A stretch of 64,000 nucleotides of DNA from Humulus lupulus (Eukaryota > Streptophyta > Magnoliopsida > Rosales > Cannabaceae). Position 1 is the first letter of the stretch; each line of letters opens with the position of its first letter. The notes below the pieces were generated by a model, which was given only the letters and a program-made list of their open reading frames with translations, was not told the DNA's origin and made no database searches. Location: contig NC_084797.1 in the NCBI RefSeq assembly GCF_963169125.1, positions 98,977,868-99,041,867 of the forward strand, given 5' to 3'. Position numbers and translations under genes: made by a program. Shown here piece after piece: positions 34,132 through 45,740 of the stretch.

Positions 34132-35276
34132 TGTTATATTATTTTATAATAGAATGTAATATTATATTATAATATAATGTTTTAGATTAAATAAATGTGA
34201 CAAAGTGTGTCACATATTGTAACATATAATAGAGAGTTACAATATTTAGATATATGAGATATATCCAAATAATGTAACATATTTGGTGTTACAAATTTGT
34301 AACTTCCAAATATTACCCTTTATTGTGTAAAATTGTTGTTACACAATATTGAGATGAATTTCATAAAGTCATATGTGATATGGCTGTTAGAGATATGATT
34401 TTAACCCCAATAATGTGTTTTGGGAGTTACAAAATCATTTGGGAGGGTTTGGAACTGTTTGGAAAAACAGCACATTTTTTAGTGCTGAAAATGGTCGGTG
34501 GCCGCGGCCTATGGGACAGAGGCTAGTGGCCGCGGCCACTAATGTCTCTAGCCGCGGCCACAGGCCAAAAAGTAACCATTTTTTCAGTTTTTTCAATCTT
34601 TGTTGACGGCTCAAAAAACCCAAATAACTCCAAAATCTAATTTTTAATTCCATATTAATCAAATTAAACATTGGTAACAACCATGGGGGTTGGTGGAATT
34701 TGAAATTCAAAGGGTGTCTCTAAACTCTATAAATAGGAGCCTATAGCTCACTTGTAATACACAACATTTCGATCCATTAGAGCACTTGGCTAGAAACACC
34801 TTGAGGCTTGATAATTCCAGAAAGCTTTTCCAATATCTGAGAGAGATCCCTTAGTGTTTGAGTTAGGGGGAAATAAGCTTTTGGACAAAGGTTTTAAACC
34901 TTGTTTAAGTTGGTGATCCCCAACACTCTTCACTTAGGTTGTGTAAGTGAGAGTTTTCTTTGTTTTGTTCTTACAATTTCCTCTATTGCTTTTCTTCTCA
35001 TTCCTCTTGTTTTATTTACTTGTAATTTTGTTTAGAGTTGTAATCATCTTTTCTTGTGTTCCAAACACTTTTACTTTATTTGTAATCTTTTGCTTAGAGT
35101 TGTATTTTTCACTATTCCATTCTTCTTCTCTTCTTCTTCTTCTATTTTGTTTATTTGTACTGTCATTTATAGAGTTGTAACCTTGTTTAATCAATCTATA
35201 TTTATTTGTAATATTATTGCATAGAGTTGTAATATTATTATCAATTTCCATTAAGGCAAAACATTTTTTCCTAACA
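34132..35276 (+). repeat. 3' LTR of the copia element
   Basis: The LTR is 1145 bp and nearly identical to the 5' LTR over most of its length. The main difference is in the GGCCGCGGCC block, where the two LTRs hold different numbers and arrangements of the palindromic units (34500-34565 versus 28705-28770). It ends TTCCTAACA followed by the duplicated target GTTAA. Confidence 0.93.
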
Positions 35277-35281
35277 GTTAA

Positions 35282-36693
35282 TGCTACTATTTTTGAGACG
35301 CAGGATAAAAGAAAATTCAATTTTGATACTGGATAGTGCGCCAATATAAAGTGGGTAGACTTGCCTGAGAGTGATGCTTCTATCTACCAAAGACTAATCA
35401 GGTTTTATCTTTCCTTTCTATTTTGTGTGTTTACTTTTTGTTTTTACTTTTTGTGTGTTTGTTGTTTTGTTTTTCTTGGGTGGATGTCATTTTACAATTT
35501 TACCCTTGACATGTGCATAACGTTAGACATTGAGGACAATGTCTCATTTAAGTTGGGGGTAGTGAACATATTCATGCGATGAAACTAATTTGATTACCAT
35601 TTTGAAATTTTGAGTTAAATTTTTCCAAAATTCATGACAACAAAATTTTTCTGAGATACTTTTTGCTATTTTTACTATTAGGAAGTAATTTTGAGAGTTA
35701 TTATATGCACAACCAAACATTGAAAAAAAAATTGTTAACACATTCAGTTGAGAAAAATCCTAAAGTTTAAAGCTTTTAATTTTTGTGAGGTGTGAGAATG
35801 AGAAAACAACTTTGAAAACTTCTATTGATCATTTGAGTTGGTAAAATTAATTTTTGGGATTTAAAACATGACATTTACTAGAGGGATAATTTTTGTTTTA
35901 AAGAGCCTTTGTTGTATTTTATTGTAATTTTCTTTTTAATTTCTTGTAATATTATTTACTTTATTCTTATGTTGTCTCTTGTAAAAAATATATATATATA
36001 TATAAAAAGAAAAAAATTATAAAAAAAAAGAAAAAAAATATATGTAAAAAAATGAATGAAAAAAAAGAACAAGAGCAACATTTTTTATCTTCATCTTTTA
36101 TAGATTTGTTGAAGAAAAAAAATTATCAAATAAAAAAAACAACAAAATCCACATCACTACATTTGTTTTCAATTTATGTCATCAAAAAAAAAAGTTTGAG
36201 TATTTTATTTTTGTTTTTGTTCTTTATTTTGGCTCTTAATATCATTTTGTAAAATCCTGAAGGTTTTTATGTCATTTAGATTCCAATTAATTGATTAGCC
36301 TATCTTTTGATCAATATTCATTAACATTGTTTGTCCTAAAACGATAACATTCATTTTTGAGTGTTAATTTATAAATTTCCAACTCCAAAAGTGTCAACCA
36401 TCTCCCATAAAAATACTTTCAATACCTTTGTGCATATTTGGAGTTGAGACTTTATTCTTTGGTGATTTTTCAATATTGTTTGTGTTGTAAATTTTTTGAA
36501 AGAACAATATGGGTTGGTGCACACATACAAAGCTCTTGAATTACAACTTTGATAGTTTTAAATAGCATTTTCTAAATTCTCACTGAACATTTTGTTAAAT
36601 GGTTTTGCAAAAATTTAGTTCACTAATTCATCTTGATAATAATTTTTATCCGCTTGAATTGCTAGGGACTAGTAATAAGCTAGTTGGGGGTTG
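35282..36693 (+). other. 3' untranslated region of the Athila-like element, with polypurine tract
   Basis: This is the remaining internal part of the Athila copy. It carries GGACAATGTCTCATTTAAG followed by TTGGGGGTAGTG (about 35531-35563), a conserved 3' block of Athila relatives. A long low-complexity A/T-rich stretch follows (35980-36240). The polypurine tract is AGTTGGGGGTTG, ending at 36693. No coding sequence is convincing. Confidence 0.7.
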
Positions 36694-38014
36694 TGATTAA
36701 GGGTCAAAAATGCACATTTATTGATTTTAATTTTCAAAATAAATTAAGTTTTAATTAATATTTTCATGGAATTAATATAATATATTTTATAAATGAAAAT
36801 ATTTAATTTGGATTTAATTTGTTTTTACGTTGTAGGAAAATGATACAATTTTGGTTAAATAAAATAAAGCAAAAAGAAAAGGAAGTAAAAGTGGAAGAAA
36901 ATAAAGAAAGTTGACATTTTGAAGAAGTCAAGCCCAAATTGAAAAAGCCTAATCCAATTCATGAAGATGCCATGTCGCCAATCCATGTAATTTCTTCTCC
37001 ACCAATAAGAGATGTCAATAACAACTCATTCCAACAAATATTGACAATCCATGTGCTTCATTTTCAACCAATATAAGTGTCTTATTTTCAACAAAAATTA
37101 GCAATTCATGTGCTTCCCTCTCAACCAATAGTAGCTTTCCACATGTCATTTCCACCATAGTTTATTTGTATTCTACACCTATAAATAAGATGTAGTTTTC
37201 ATTTGAAAAACACACATTTTCTATACACTTCTCTCCCTACGATCTTTTCTCTCTATTTCCTCTTCTCTATTTTATCTCAAACCCTAGCCTTCTCACATTT
37301 TCAATGGAAAATGTGAGAATGACTTTTAACTTATGCTAGAGTTTTCTTTTGGTGAGGATAAGGGTGAAGTTTTATATTTTGTAATCTTTTTATTTTGAAT
37401 TTATAAAAGTGTTTTAATGTTAAAATATTTGAGTTTTATTATTTCTATCATTATTTATGCAATTAATATTTATTATTAATTTTATATAGATTCAGTCAAG
37501 CTTTTTCTATGTAATTTTACTAAAATAATTTATATTAATTTTATTATTTTGTGGGTAGTCTTTTACTGCATTATCGCCAAGATGGTATAGTGTCGCTTCT
37601 AGATTTCTCATAACAATAGTATTAGTATTAGATATTAGTTTGTTATTTTGTGAGTAGTCTTTTACTACATATTGCCAATGGTACTATGTCGATTCTAGGT
37701 TTCTCATAACAATAGCATATGCATGTACTTCAACTAAGAGATTTTATTACTCAAATACATTTGCAAATTATCAAAGTAAATATGTGACCAAAATATATTG
37801 TGGAACCCCGATGCCTACCAAACCCCTTTTATCATTTATTTTCCTTTCATTTCAATTCTTCAAAACCAGAAAAATATAATTTCTTTTACTACATTCACAT
37901 TACTTATCTTCTAACCGTTTTATTTGTTCTTTTTTTCTTTACCTCCTTGTGGAATCGACCGTCCATCTATACTACGACTACCGCTAAGTGGAAGTCATAT
38001 TTGGGCGTTAAACA
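36694..38014 (+). repeat. 3' LTR of the Athila-like element
   Basis: The 1321-bp LTR matches 23528-23660 plus 26109-27294. It begins TGATTAAGGG directly after the polypurine tract and ends GCGTTAAACA before the target duplication ATAAC. It lacks the LINE, which shows what the empty site looks like. Confidence 0.93.
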
Positions 38015-38019
38015 ATAAC

Positions 38020-38511
38020 ACAACGAATGTGTTATGTATGGTAGATTATATAATAACATCGCTTTCTTTAAGACATCGAAAAGAATTATGGTATGTATTT
38101 GATAATACTTATTTGGTCTTATTGAAAGGAGATTTTGGTGTAGTAATTTAACATTAAAGGTTAATGGGTTGAGTTTTTTCAGCGTACTTAAAATGCCATT
38201 AGATAATTAAATGACAATAATAAAATGAATTGGTAAAAATGTTACAAAACAAAGAAATAAATATCTGATATATTATTTTTAGTCCATACAATTCCTGATT
38301 ATTAGTAGTAAAATTCTAACAATGATGTTATTATTTCTATTTTTTCCTTCAAAATAAGTACAATACATAAGATTATTTATTTAGTTATTATACTTTATTT
38401 CAACATGTTGTACAAGTTATAATGTTTTTTGTGTTATTATGTCAATAAAGTAGTAGATATTCATCATATTCTTCTCGAGTAGAGAGGTGATATAAAAATA
38501 AAAGATATATT
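38020..38511. other. AT-rich spacer between the Athila-like and CACTA elements
   Basis: About 490 bp of AT-rich sequence with no gene or repeat I can identify. It ends with ATT (38509-38511), the left copy of the CACTA target duplication. Confidence 0.5.
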
Positions 38512-38900
38512 CACTACAAAAAATGGGACTTTTGCCGGCGCAAATTTGCGCCGGCAAAAGTAAGGTTTTGCGCCGGCAAAACCCAGGCAGTTTTTGCCGA
38601 CGCAATTTTGCGCCGGCAAAGGACCGCGACGTACCCTCGTCGCTAATTTCACTTTTGCCGACGCAAATGTAATGCGCCGGTAATGGTATCTTTTGGCGAC
38701 GAAAAAATACGCCGGGAAAAATAAGGATGCGCCGGCAAATTTTTTTGTCACGTTGTTGTGGAAAACACTTTTAGCAGTGCAAAAATGCACCGGTAAAAGT
38801 TGACTCTTTTAGTGGCGCATTTTTGCGCCGAGAAAGGTGTATATATATAGTGAGGATTGAAACTTTTGCCGACGTAATGTTGCGCCGGTAAAAGTATTTT
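38512..38900. repeat. CACTA terminal inverted repeat and subterminal repeats (left)
   Basis: After the CACTA terminus, TTTTGCCGGCGCA and its complement TGCGCCGGCAAAA alternate in direct and inverted orientation, with diverged copies such as TTTTGCCGACGCAA, down to about 38900. Such subterminal arrays are the binding sites of TNPA in the maize element. Confidence 0.88.
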
Positions 38901-39162
38901 TTTAATAATATTTTTTATTAAATTACTAATTTTATTTTCAATATATTAATATTAATTAATAATTTTTTATTTTAATATATTAATAATTATTTAATTTTTT
39001 AGTAATATTATTTAATTAGAAATAAAATTAAAATTTTATAAATAAAAAAAATTAATTACAACTATTAATATTTATTGTCTCCACCAAACATGAAAATATA
39101 AAAGTAGTTTAGTAAAATAAATGTCTCATAAATTAAACTTTAAATAAATAAAAAAAAAACTT

Positions 39163-41186
39163 CTACAAACGAGTACTGCCCGCCTCATCATCCCCGCCCC
39201 CGTCAGCATCATCGTCCTCGTCCAGATCCTGGTCTGGTAAGTCAACTGTAAAACTAGGAGCCAATTCACCAACCTGCTTCAACAAAGCACTGAGCAGGAG
39301 ATCTTGACGTCGTTGACGACTCTCAAGTTTGGTATTATGCTTTTTTAGGTTCTGATTTTCTAGCATAATGTCCTCAGTTCGCTGCAAAAGGCTGTCCATT
39401 TCAGGTGGCAATTGCCCGGATATTTGAGAAGTTGACGAAGATACTGCCCTCTTTGCGCCAATTGCCTTCAACCTAGGCAACCCCCCAAACCCTTTCTTAT
39501 AACGCGAGCGGGGTCCAAGGACATCCGTGACAATATCCATATCAGGCGGGAACTGACCGTCAACATTATCGCCGACACAAGAAGCAGCAGATGATACAGG
39601 GGTCGTACTCTGCGATGCTCGACGCTCGGTCATCTCAGTCTGCACAATAAAAAGCATGTATCTCGAATTCCAATATAACATTATTTGAAAACCTAACTTA
39701 TAAATTTTTAATATAACAACATATAAAATATAACTTTATTATCTATCTGCCAACATCCTATCATTAATTATTGCAGACCAGTGATTGAAAAAGAATGTAA
39801 TTAATTTTGTTCCCGTATCAGGGAGCAAGTGGGCTAAAGTAAATTTGGTCATGAAAATCCATATCTAAATCAAAATCATGAAGATGTTGATATATACAGT
39901 AAGTGCAGTTAATTCCATTAATGGGGAATTTACGTCTCTAAACATATACATCAACTATATTTGCATGTTTTTTATTTAGATATGGATTTTCATGACCAAA
40001 TTTACTTTAGCCCACAAGCTCCTTGATACGGGGACAACATTAGTTACATTCTTTTTTTATCATAGTCCACAATCATTAATCATAAAAATATTGGCACATA
40101 GATTATAAAGATTTCATTGTTAAAAATTTAATTAATAATTAATAAATAATTACTAATTGACAACAACCAATTAATAATTAATATTTATTAATTATTTACT
40201 AAACTTTTTTAAAGTTAAATGATCATAAATTAGTTAAGGTTATGCAACTTACATGTTTTGTCGCCGCTGCATCACTAATCCACTTATCCTTCTTCTTGTG
40301 GAGGTGCTCGAATGTGTCGATCATGCTCGGGAGCTCGCCAGTAGATGGGTCCATCTAAAAAAGAAAATTATTTAAACATTGTGACATTTATAATATTTTC
40401 GTAAATGTAAGGATATAGGTTATTATAATTTACGTGATCATAAACATGGGCAACGATGGATTTGGAACCGTGTCCTCCTGGTATGGTCATTTTTGCTCGA
40501 GCTTCTTTATTTTTCTTCGATATACGCTTCTAACAGAAAACAGTACTCATTAATCTAGATTGTAATTTTATAATTAAAAATTAATGTAAAATCTACGGCA
40601 TACCTGGTGAGAATCAGAAGCCCAAAAATCACATAGAATTGCCCAATCAGAAGAAGTAATCGACACAAAAGGTTTTGACTTCGCTCTCTCATTGTCCACC
40701 TCTCCTCCAACATCTACCTAGTGTTTCTTCATCATGTGGCGCCAATCAGTCAGATGTTTTTGCATTTGTCTTACCATGGCATCGTTGATTACTGGATTGT
40801 CTTCTGGATAAATGAATTTTTCCTAAAATCACAATTAAATTTGGAATTTGTTAAAATATTATGAAGATAGACAAAATATTTAATAGTGAGTTATTAAAGG
40901 TTTAAAAAATGCTTACAGATAGCCTCTTTTGAATAACTTGGATATCAGCCAGTTTTACTTGTTCCCAAGCTAGTGTAGTTGGGGGTACGGTACTACGCAA
41001 ATAACGAGCCATGAAATTGTTGAACCACTTGCCGTACTTTTGAATAGCTTTTCCAGTTTGTTCATCAAACTCTACTTTCAAATGACTAACTTTTTTGGTG
41101 GCCAGCTCCTTCTCGATATTGGCACCGTAATAAGCTCCCCTGCCTCTCTTGGAGCCACCACCTATGTCATTACTTGGTTCGGCCAT
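39163..41186 (-). pseudogene. TNPA-like CACTA gene (plant Transposase_24-like), five exons, one nonsense codon
   Basis: Exons, in transcript order: 41186-40917, 40822-40604, 40529-40434, 40354-40253 and 39639-39163. All junctions are GT-AG and all introns are phase 0, so the joined frame is 387 codons. The product starts MAEPSNDIGGGSKRGRGAYY and contains the Transposase_24-like core (KYGKWFNNFMARYLRS, WAILCDFWASDSHQ, KMTIPGGHGSKSI, PSMIDTFEHLHKKKD). It ends in a coiled coil and an acidic tail (DQDLDEDDDAD). Proteins of this type bind the subterminal repeats and assist TNP2 in excision. A TAG at 40718-40720 in exon 2 (codon 125) interrupts an otherwise clean frame. Intron 4 (39640-40252) contains a long hairpin. 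Confidence 0.82.
39730..40113 (-). ncRNA. Long intronic hairpin in the TNPA-like gene (candidate small-RNA precursor or fold-back MITE)
   Basis: The segment 39790-39870 is complementary to 39974-40053 with six mismatches in 81 positions. The inner 42 bp, next to the loop, are perfect. Complementarity continues outward with more mismatches to about 39730 and 40113, giving arms of about 140 nt around a loop of about 100 nt that is itself partly self-complementary (ATGTTGATATATAC against ATATACATCAAC). It lies wholly in intron 4. A transcript from either strand would fold. It may be a MIRNA-like or siRNA-producing hairpin, or a small fold-back transposon; I could not find a target duplication. 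Confidence 0.5.
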
Positions 41187-41269
41187 TCTACATTAAAATA
41201 TTCATTAATTAACTAATTCAAATTATGCATGTCTGTTGTTTTTTGTTATAAAATTAACATTTATTCATT

Positions 41270-42055
41270 ATGGTATTTCCAAGTCTATCCCATTCCGACC
41301 TAGTGGATCCCTTGGAGATAGTAAGGAGTCATGTACTTCTCCTCATTTTTTAAAAATGTTTCTCAAACATTTAAAAAAAATGAGGAGCAGTACATGAATA
41401 TATTGGCTATCCCCAAGGAATCCACTAGGTGCATCACTATTATTTTATGTTATAAAATTAATATTTTATTACTTATTGTCTTTCCCAACTTACCCTATTC
41501 CGACCTAGTGGATCCCTTGAAGATAGTAAGCAGTCATGTAGTCATTCTCATTTCTTCAAGATGTTTCTCAAACATCTTGAAAAAATGAGAACCACTACAT
41601 GAATACATTAATTATCCCCAAGGCATCCACTAGGTGCATCACTATTGTTTTTTGTTATTGAATTAACATTTTATTACTTATTGTCTTTCCCAACCTACCA
41701 TATTCCGACCTAGTAAATCCCTTGGAGATAGTAAGCAGACATGTGCGTCTACCCATTTTTTCAAGATGTTTCTCAAACATCTTGAAAAAATGAGTATCAG
41801 CACATGAATACATTGACTATCCCCAAGACATCCACTAGGTGCATCACTATTGTGTTTTTGTTATTGAATTAACATTTTATTACTTATTGTCTTTCCCAAC
41901 CTATCCTATTCCGACCTAGTAGATCCCTTGGAGATAGTAAGCAGACATGTGCGACTACCCATTTTTTCAAAATATTTAATCAAATATCTTGAAAAAATGA
42001 GTACCAGTACATGAATACATTGACTATCCCCAAGGCATCCAATAGGTGCGTGTGT
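41270..42055 (-). repeat. Four tandem ~205-bp units, each containing a ~131-nt hairpin
   Basis: The word ATTCCGACCTAG recurs at 41292, 41497, 41702 and 41908, giving periods of 205, 205 and 206 bp. Within each unit a palindrome runs from CCTAGTGGATCCCTTGG to CCAAGGNATCCACTAGG: 41299-41429, 41504-41634, 41709-41839 and 41915-42046. The arms are about 62 nt with few mismatches, and the apex is AAGATGTTTCTCAAACATCTT. The array lies between the stop of the TNP2-type gene and the start of the TNPA-like gene, so it would be in the primary transcript or the TNPA promoter. Possible roles are a small-RNA precursor cluster or a protein-binding array; no proof is in the sequence. Confidence 0.9.
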
Positions 42056-42140
42056 ACCTATATCTGATACTATCATTAATTAATGATAATAAATAAAGTT
42101 TTCATTGAATTAAATAAAAAGTTACATACACTTGTTTAAA

Positions 42141-45100
42141 TTACATATCACTGTCCTCATCATCACTAACTACAACATCATTACGAACATCACTATCACT
42201 ATCGACTAGAACATTATCGCCATCCTCATCGTCTTCATACTCGTCCAACGTGTCGTCTTCAAATTCAACTTCATCATCGACAACAAATTCATCTGAACCT
42301 TCGCCAACCAAATCATCGACGTTGTACACTTCAGTGGCATTGACATCAACCCGATCATACTGAAGATTATCAAAAATTGGAAGTTCTACCCACAACTGAA
42401 ATGAAGAAGAATTAACTTCTTGCAATATTGGTATATCATTTGTGGTCTCAGTATCATCAACATCGGAATTTGAGAAATCCCATACATTCCTCAGAATGTA
42501 TTCATTAATGAGCCTCCAATCATCCCCATTTTTCACATCTCGAAGATAATACACCAACTTCGCTTGAGATGCGAGAACAAAAGGATCATCTTTATAACAT
42601 TCTTCCTTCACATATACGCTCGTAAAATTGGATTCCACTTTAATTCTACTTGTATTGAACCATCTACACTTGAATAGGACAGCACTGTAACCCATCAAGT
42701 AGGACAATTCAATTACTTCTTCCAAAACTCCATAGTAGTTCACTCCTTCCTCACTTGGCACCATTACACCGCAATTTTGTGTTTTAAGCTTCATATCACG
42801 ACCACGAGTCACAAATTTCACACCATTTAATATCATCCCTGGATATGAGTACACGGTGCTGCTTGATTTGTTTGCGAGAGCATACAATTCATTATTCACT
42901 TTAGTAGGTGTTGACTCATGCAAACCGTTCACCTATCAACATTAACATTGAAAGTTAGTTTTGGATTGATTAAGTGGGGTTTCAGAAAAGAATTGACTAA
43001 TATACATACTCTTTCTTTGAACCACTGAGGAAAATCAGTTTCTTGTTGAACTTCAAGATTCGAGCCCCCCCCCCCCCCCCCCGTCTTCTTAGTTCATCCA
43101 TATGCTCACTACAAATGGACAACAATATTATGATTTTGGCATTTACTCGGTATATAAACCAAACATCATTATTGAAAAAAGACTAGAAAACACACCTAAG
43201 GTACTCCTTAATTTCGGCACAATTGTTCAAGATATACCACTCAGCCTTTTGCTTTAACTGCGGATTGAGGAACATACTTGATTTCTTACCAAATGGACGA
43301 ACAACAACCTTATAAATAGAATATTCCCGATTTGGTTGGGATTCAACGCGATCGTCATTCCTCTCAGGTCGATTGAATCGAGTCTCAACCCCCCGAAGGT
43401 ACATTGAGCAAAAGGTTAAGGCCTCGTTCACCACGTAAGCTTCTGCGATTGAACCTTCCGAACGTGCACGATTTCTTACATACTGTTTATAAACTGCCAT
43501 CGAACGTTCAATGGGATACATCCACCTAAAGTGCACGGGACCGCCAAGAATTGCCTCTTTACGAAGATGAAAAACCAAATGCACCATAATGTAGAAAAAT
43601 GCTGGAGGAAATATCATTTCCAACTTGCATAAAATGGTGATAATGTCTGTCTCCATCTTCTCAAGGTCTTTCACATTCAAAGTCCGTGCACAAAGTTTTT
43701 TGAAAAAACTGCACAACTCAATAATTGGCTTCCGAACTTCAGGAACCAAAAACGACCTAATTGCGGCAGGTAACAACTGCTGAAACAACACGTGGCAATC
43801 GTGTGATTTCAGCCCAGTTATCTTGCCATCATTGACATTGACATTCTTCGAAAGGTTTGCAGCAAAACCATCCGGGAATTCAACTGACTTCACAAATTCA
43901 CAGAAAACTCGACGCTCCGGGACACTGAGGGTGTAACTGGCGTGCGGTTTCTTCCACTTGTTTCCCTCTTTGCGGAGGTGGATTTTTTCCCTAATTTTCA
44001 TGTCTGCTAGATCAAGTCTTGCCTTGTCAGTGTCTTTAGATTTTCCCTCTAAGTTCAACAAAGTTCCCAAGACACTGTCGCAAACATTCTTCTCAATGTG
44101 CATTACGTCCAAGTTATGCCACAACAATAACTCCTTCCAATAATCAAGCTCAAAAAATATGCTATTCTTCGACCAATTAAGTTCAATCGGAGCCCTTTTG
44201 CGTTTCACACCACCAAATTCTTTGTGTTTCCCAGGATGTCTAATCAGCAAATTCTGTAATTGCTTCAACACATCATCACCGGAGTAATCTTTCGGTGGTG
44301 GCCTAAGTTCCTTGTTACTGTCGAATAGTGCTCGTTTGCTCCTCCATTCATGATCCATATCAAGAAACCTCCTATGGACAATGTATGCAATTTTACTTCT
44401 AATCCCTACAGAGGGAGTTTCTTCATTGCATGTGGGACACGCCTTGTACCCTTTTGTGCTCCACCCAGACATCATAGCATAAGCTGGGTAGTCGTTAATG
44501 GTCCACAAGATTGCTGCACGCATATTGAACAATGTACTATTGTATGCATCTCGTGTCTCGACACCATTCACCCATAACTCCTTCAACTCGTCAAGCAAAG
44601 GTCTCATATAGACATCGATATCTTTTCCAGGTGAAGAAGGACCTGGAATTAGAATAGAAAACATTAATGACTGTGGTTTCATGCACTTCCACGGCGGCAA
44701 GTTGTATGGGACAAGTATCACAGGCCACATGCTGTAAGAGTTGCTCATGTTCCCAAAAGGATTGAAACCATCTGTAGCCAACCCAAGCCTAACATTTCGA
44801 GGTTCGGCTGCGAAAGATGGGTACAACTCATCAAGGTGCTTCCATGCCTTACTGTCAGCGGGGTGCCTCATCACACCATCTTCCCTTGGCCTTTTAGAAT
44901 AGTGCCATCTCATATCCTCTGCAGTATATCTGGAACTGTACAGCCTTTTCAATCTCGGCGTCAACGGAAAGTACTGCATGACATTATGGGCCACTTTCTT
45001 CCTATTCCCACGATTATCTTGCCAGCGACACTCACCACAAACCGGACAGAATTCCAAATTCGCATTCTCCTTCCAAAACAGTGCACAGTCATGCTTGCAA

Positions 45101-45740
45101 GCATCGATGGACTCATATCCCAATCCAATACTCCGCAACTTTGCCTTCGCCTCATAGTTAGACTTAGGTAAAATTGTTCCATCAGGCATAGCGTCGACTA
45201 ACAATTCCAGCAAACCATCAAAGTAATGATTGCTGCACTTGTTAATAACTTTCAGATGCATCAGCTTCACCAAGAAGTTCATCGCGGAATACTTTCGGCA
45301 ACCCGGGTACAATTCACTTGACATTTCCTTAAATAAATTGTCATACTTGTCGCGATGTTGAGGATCATCTTGGGGAGGATCATTATAGTTTCCAGCGGGA
45401 ACGTCATCTTCAGTGTAAACATCCTCCAGGATATCCGCTATCTCATCTCTATCATGATCTTGTACCACAGCTGGTGGCGACGACAGCGCCTCTCCATGGT
45501 AATGCCACACTTTGTAGGACTGTACGATGCTATTGTTGAATAAATGCATCGAAATTGCTTTTATAGGCTGGAACTTAACATTCCCACATTTCTTGCACGG
45601 ACAACGAACCAAACCTCGATCATTCAACTGATTTTTGGCGATATCGAAGAACTCCTTAACACCATTTCTATACTCCAGAGACTAACGATTCCTCGCACTC
45701 ATCTAGCTCCTGTCGCTCGCTATCTTTAAGCGAAATAATT
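42141..45740 (-). pseudogene. TNP2-type CACTA transposase
   Basis: The catalytic protein of CACTA elements. The main exon (up to about 45740, ending 43196) has the N-terminal Transpos_assoc zinc region (RCPCKKCGN). The Transposase_21 core follows (LATDGFNPFGNMSNSYSMWP, ILIPGPSSPGKDIDVYMRPL, CPTCNEETPS), then DUF4218 (GLKSHDCHVLFQQLLP, GGPVHFRWMYPIERSM). Exon 2 is 43108-43010 and exon 3 is 42932-42141 with DUF4216 (GVKFVTRGRD, YYGVLEEVIEL) and a very acidic tail. Defects: at the N-terminus two TAG codons replace Trp and Leu (45682-45684 and about 45703-45705) and the likely start ATG is ATA. In exon 2 a run of 18 C (43065-43082) throws the frame off by one. The 814-codon frame from 45627 is otherwise open. 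Confidence 0.9.

Larger units (their letters stand above)
28360..35276 (+). mobile_element. Near-complete Ty1/copia element inside the Athila-like element
   Basis: The element has two LTRs (28360-29486 and 34132-35276) with edges TGTTATATT and TTCCTAACA, flanked by the perfect duplication GTTAA (28355-28359 and 35277-35281). Gag, protease, integrase, RT and RNase H follow in copia order on the plus strand. Several stops and frameshifts make it inactive. Total length is 6917 bp. It is younger than the Athila copy it interrupts. Confidence 0.95.
23528..38014 (+). mobile_element. Athila-like Ty3/gypsy element, complete ends, non-autonomous
   Basis: Two LTRs (23528-27294 including a LINE insertion, and 36694-38014) share the same edges, TGATTAAGGG and GGGCGTTAAACA. 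They are bracketed by the perfect 5-bp duplication ATAAC (23523-23527 and 38015-38019). A tRNA-Asp primer site follows the 5' LTR and a G-rich polypurine tract precedes the 3' LTR. Without the LINE and the copia insertion the element is about 5 kb, with only about 2.5 kb of internal DNA and no protease, RT, RNase H or integrase. It must rely on proteins of related elements. Confidence 0.92.

Noticed and set aside
41299..42046. CRISPR-like array (regular repeats)
   Set aside because: The units are ~205-bp tandem hairpins inside a plant CACTA transposon, not short repeats with unique spacers, and no cas genes exist.
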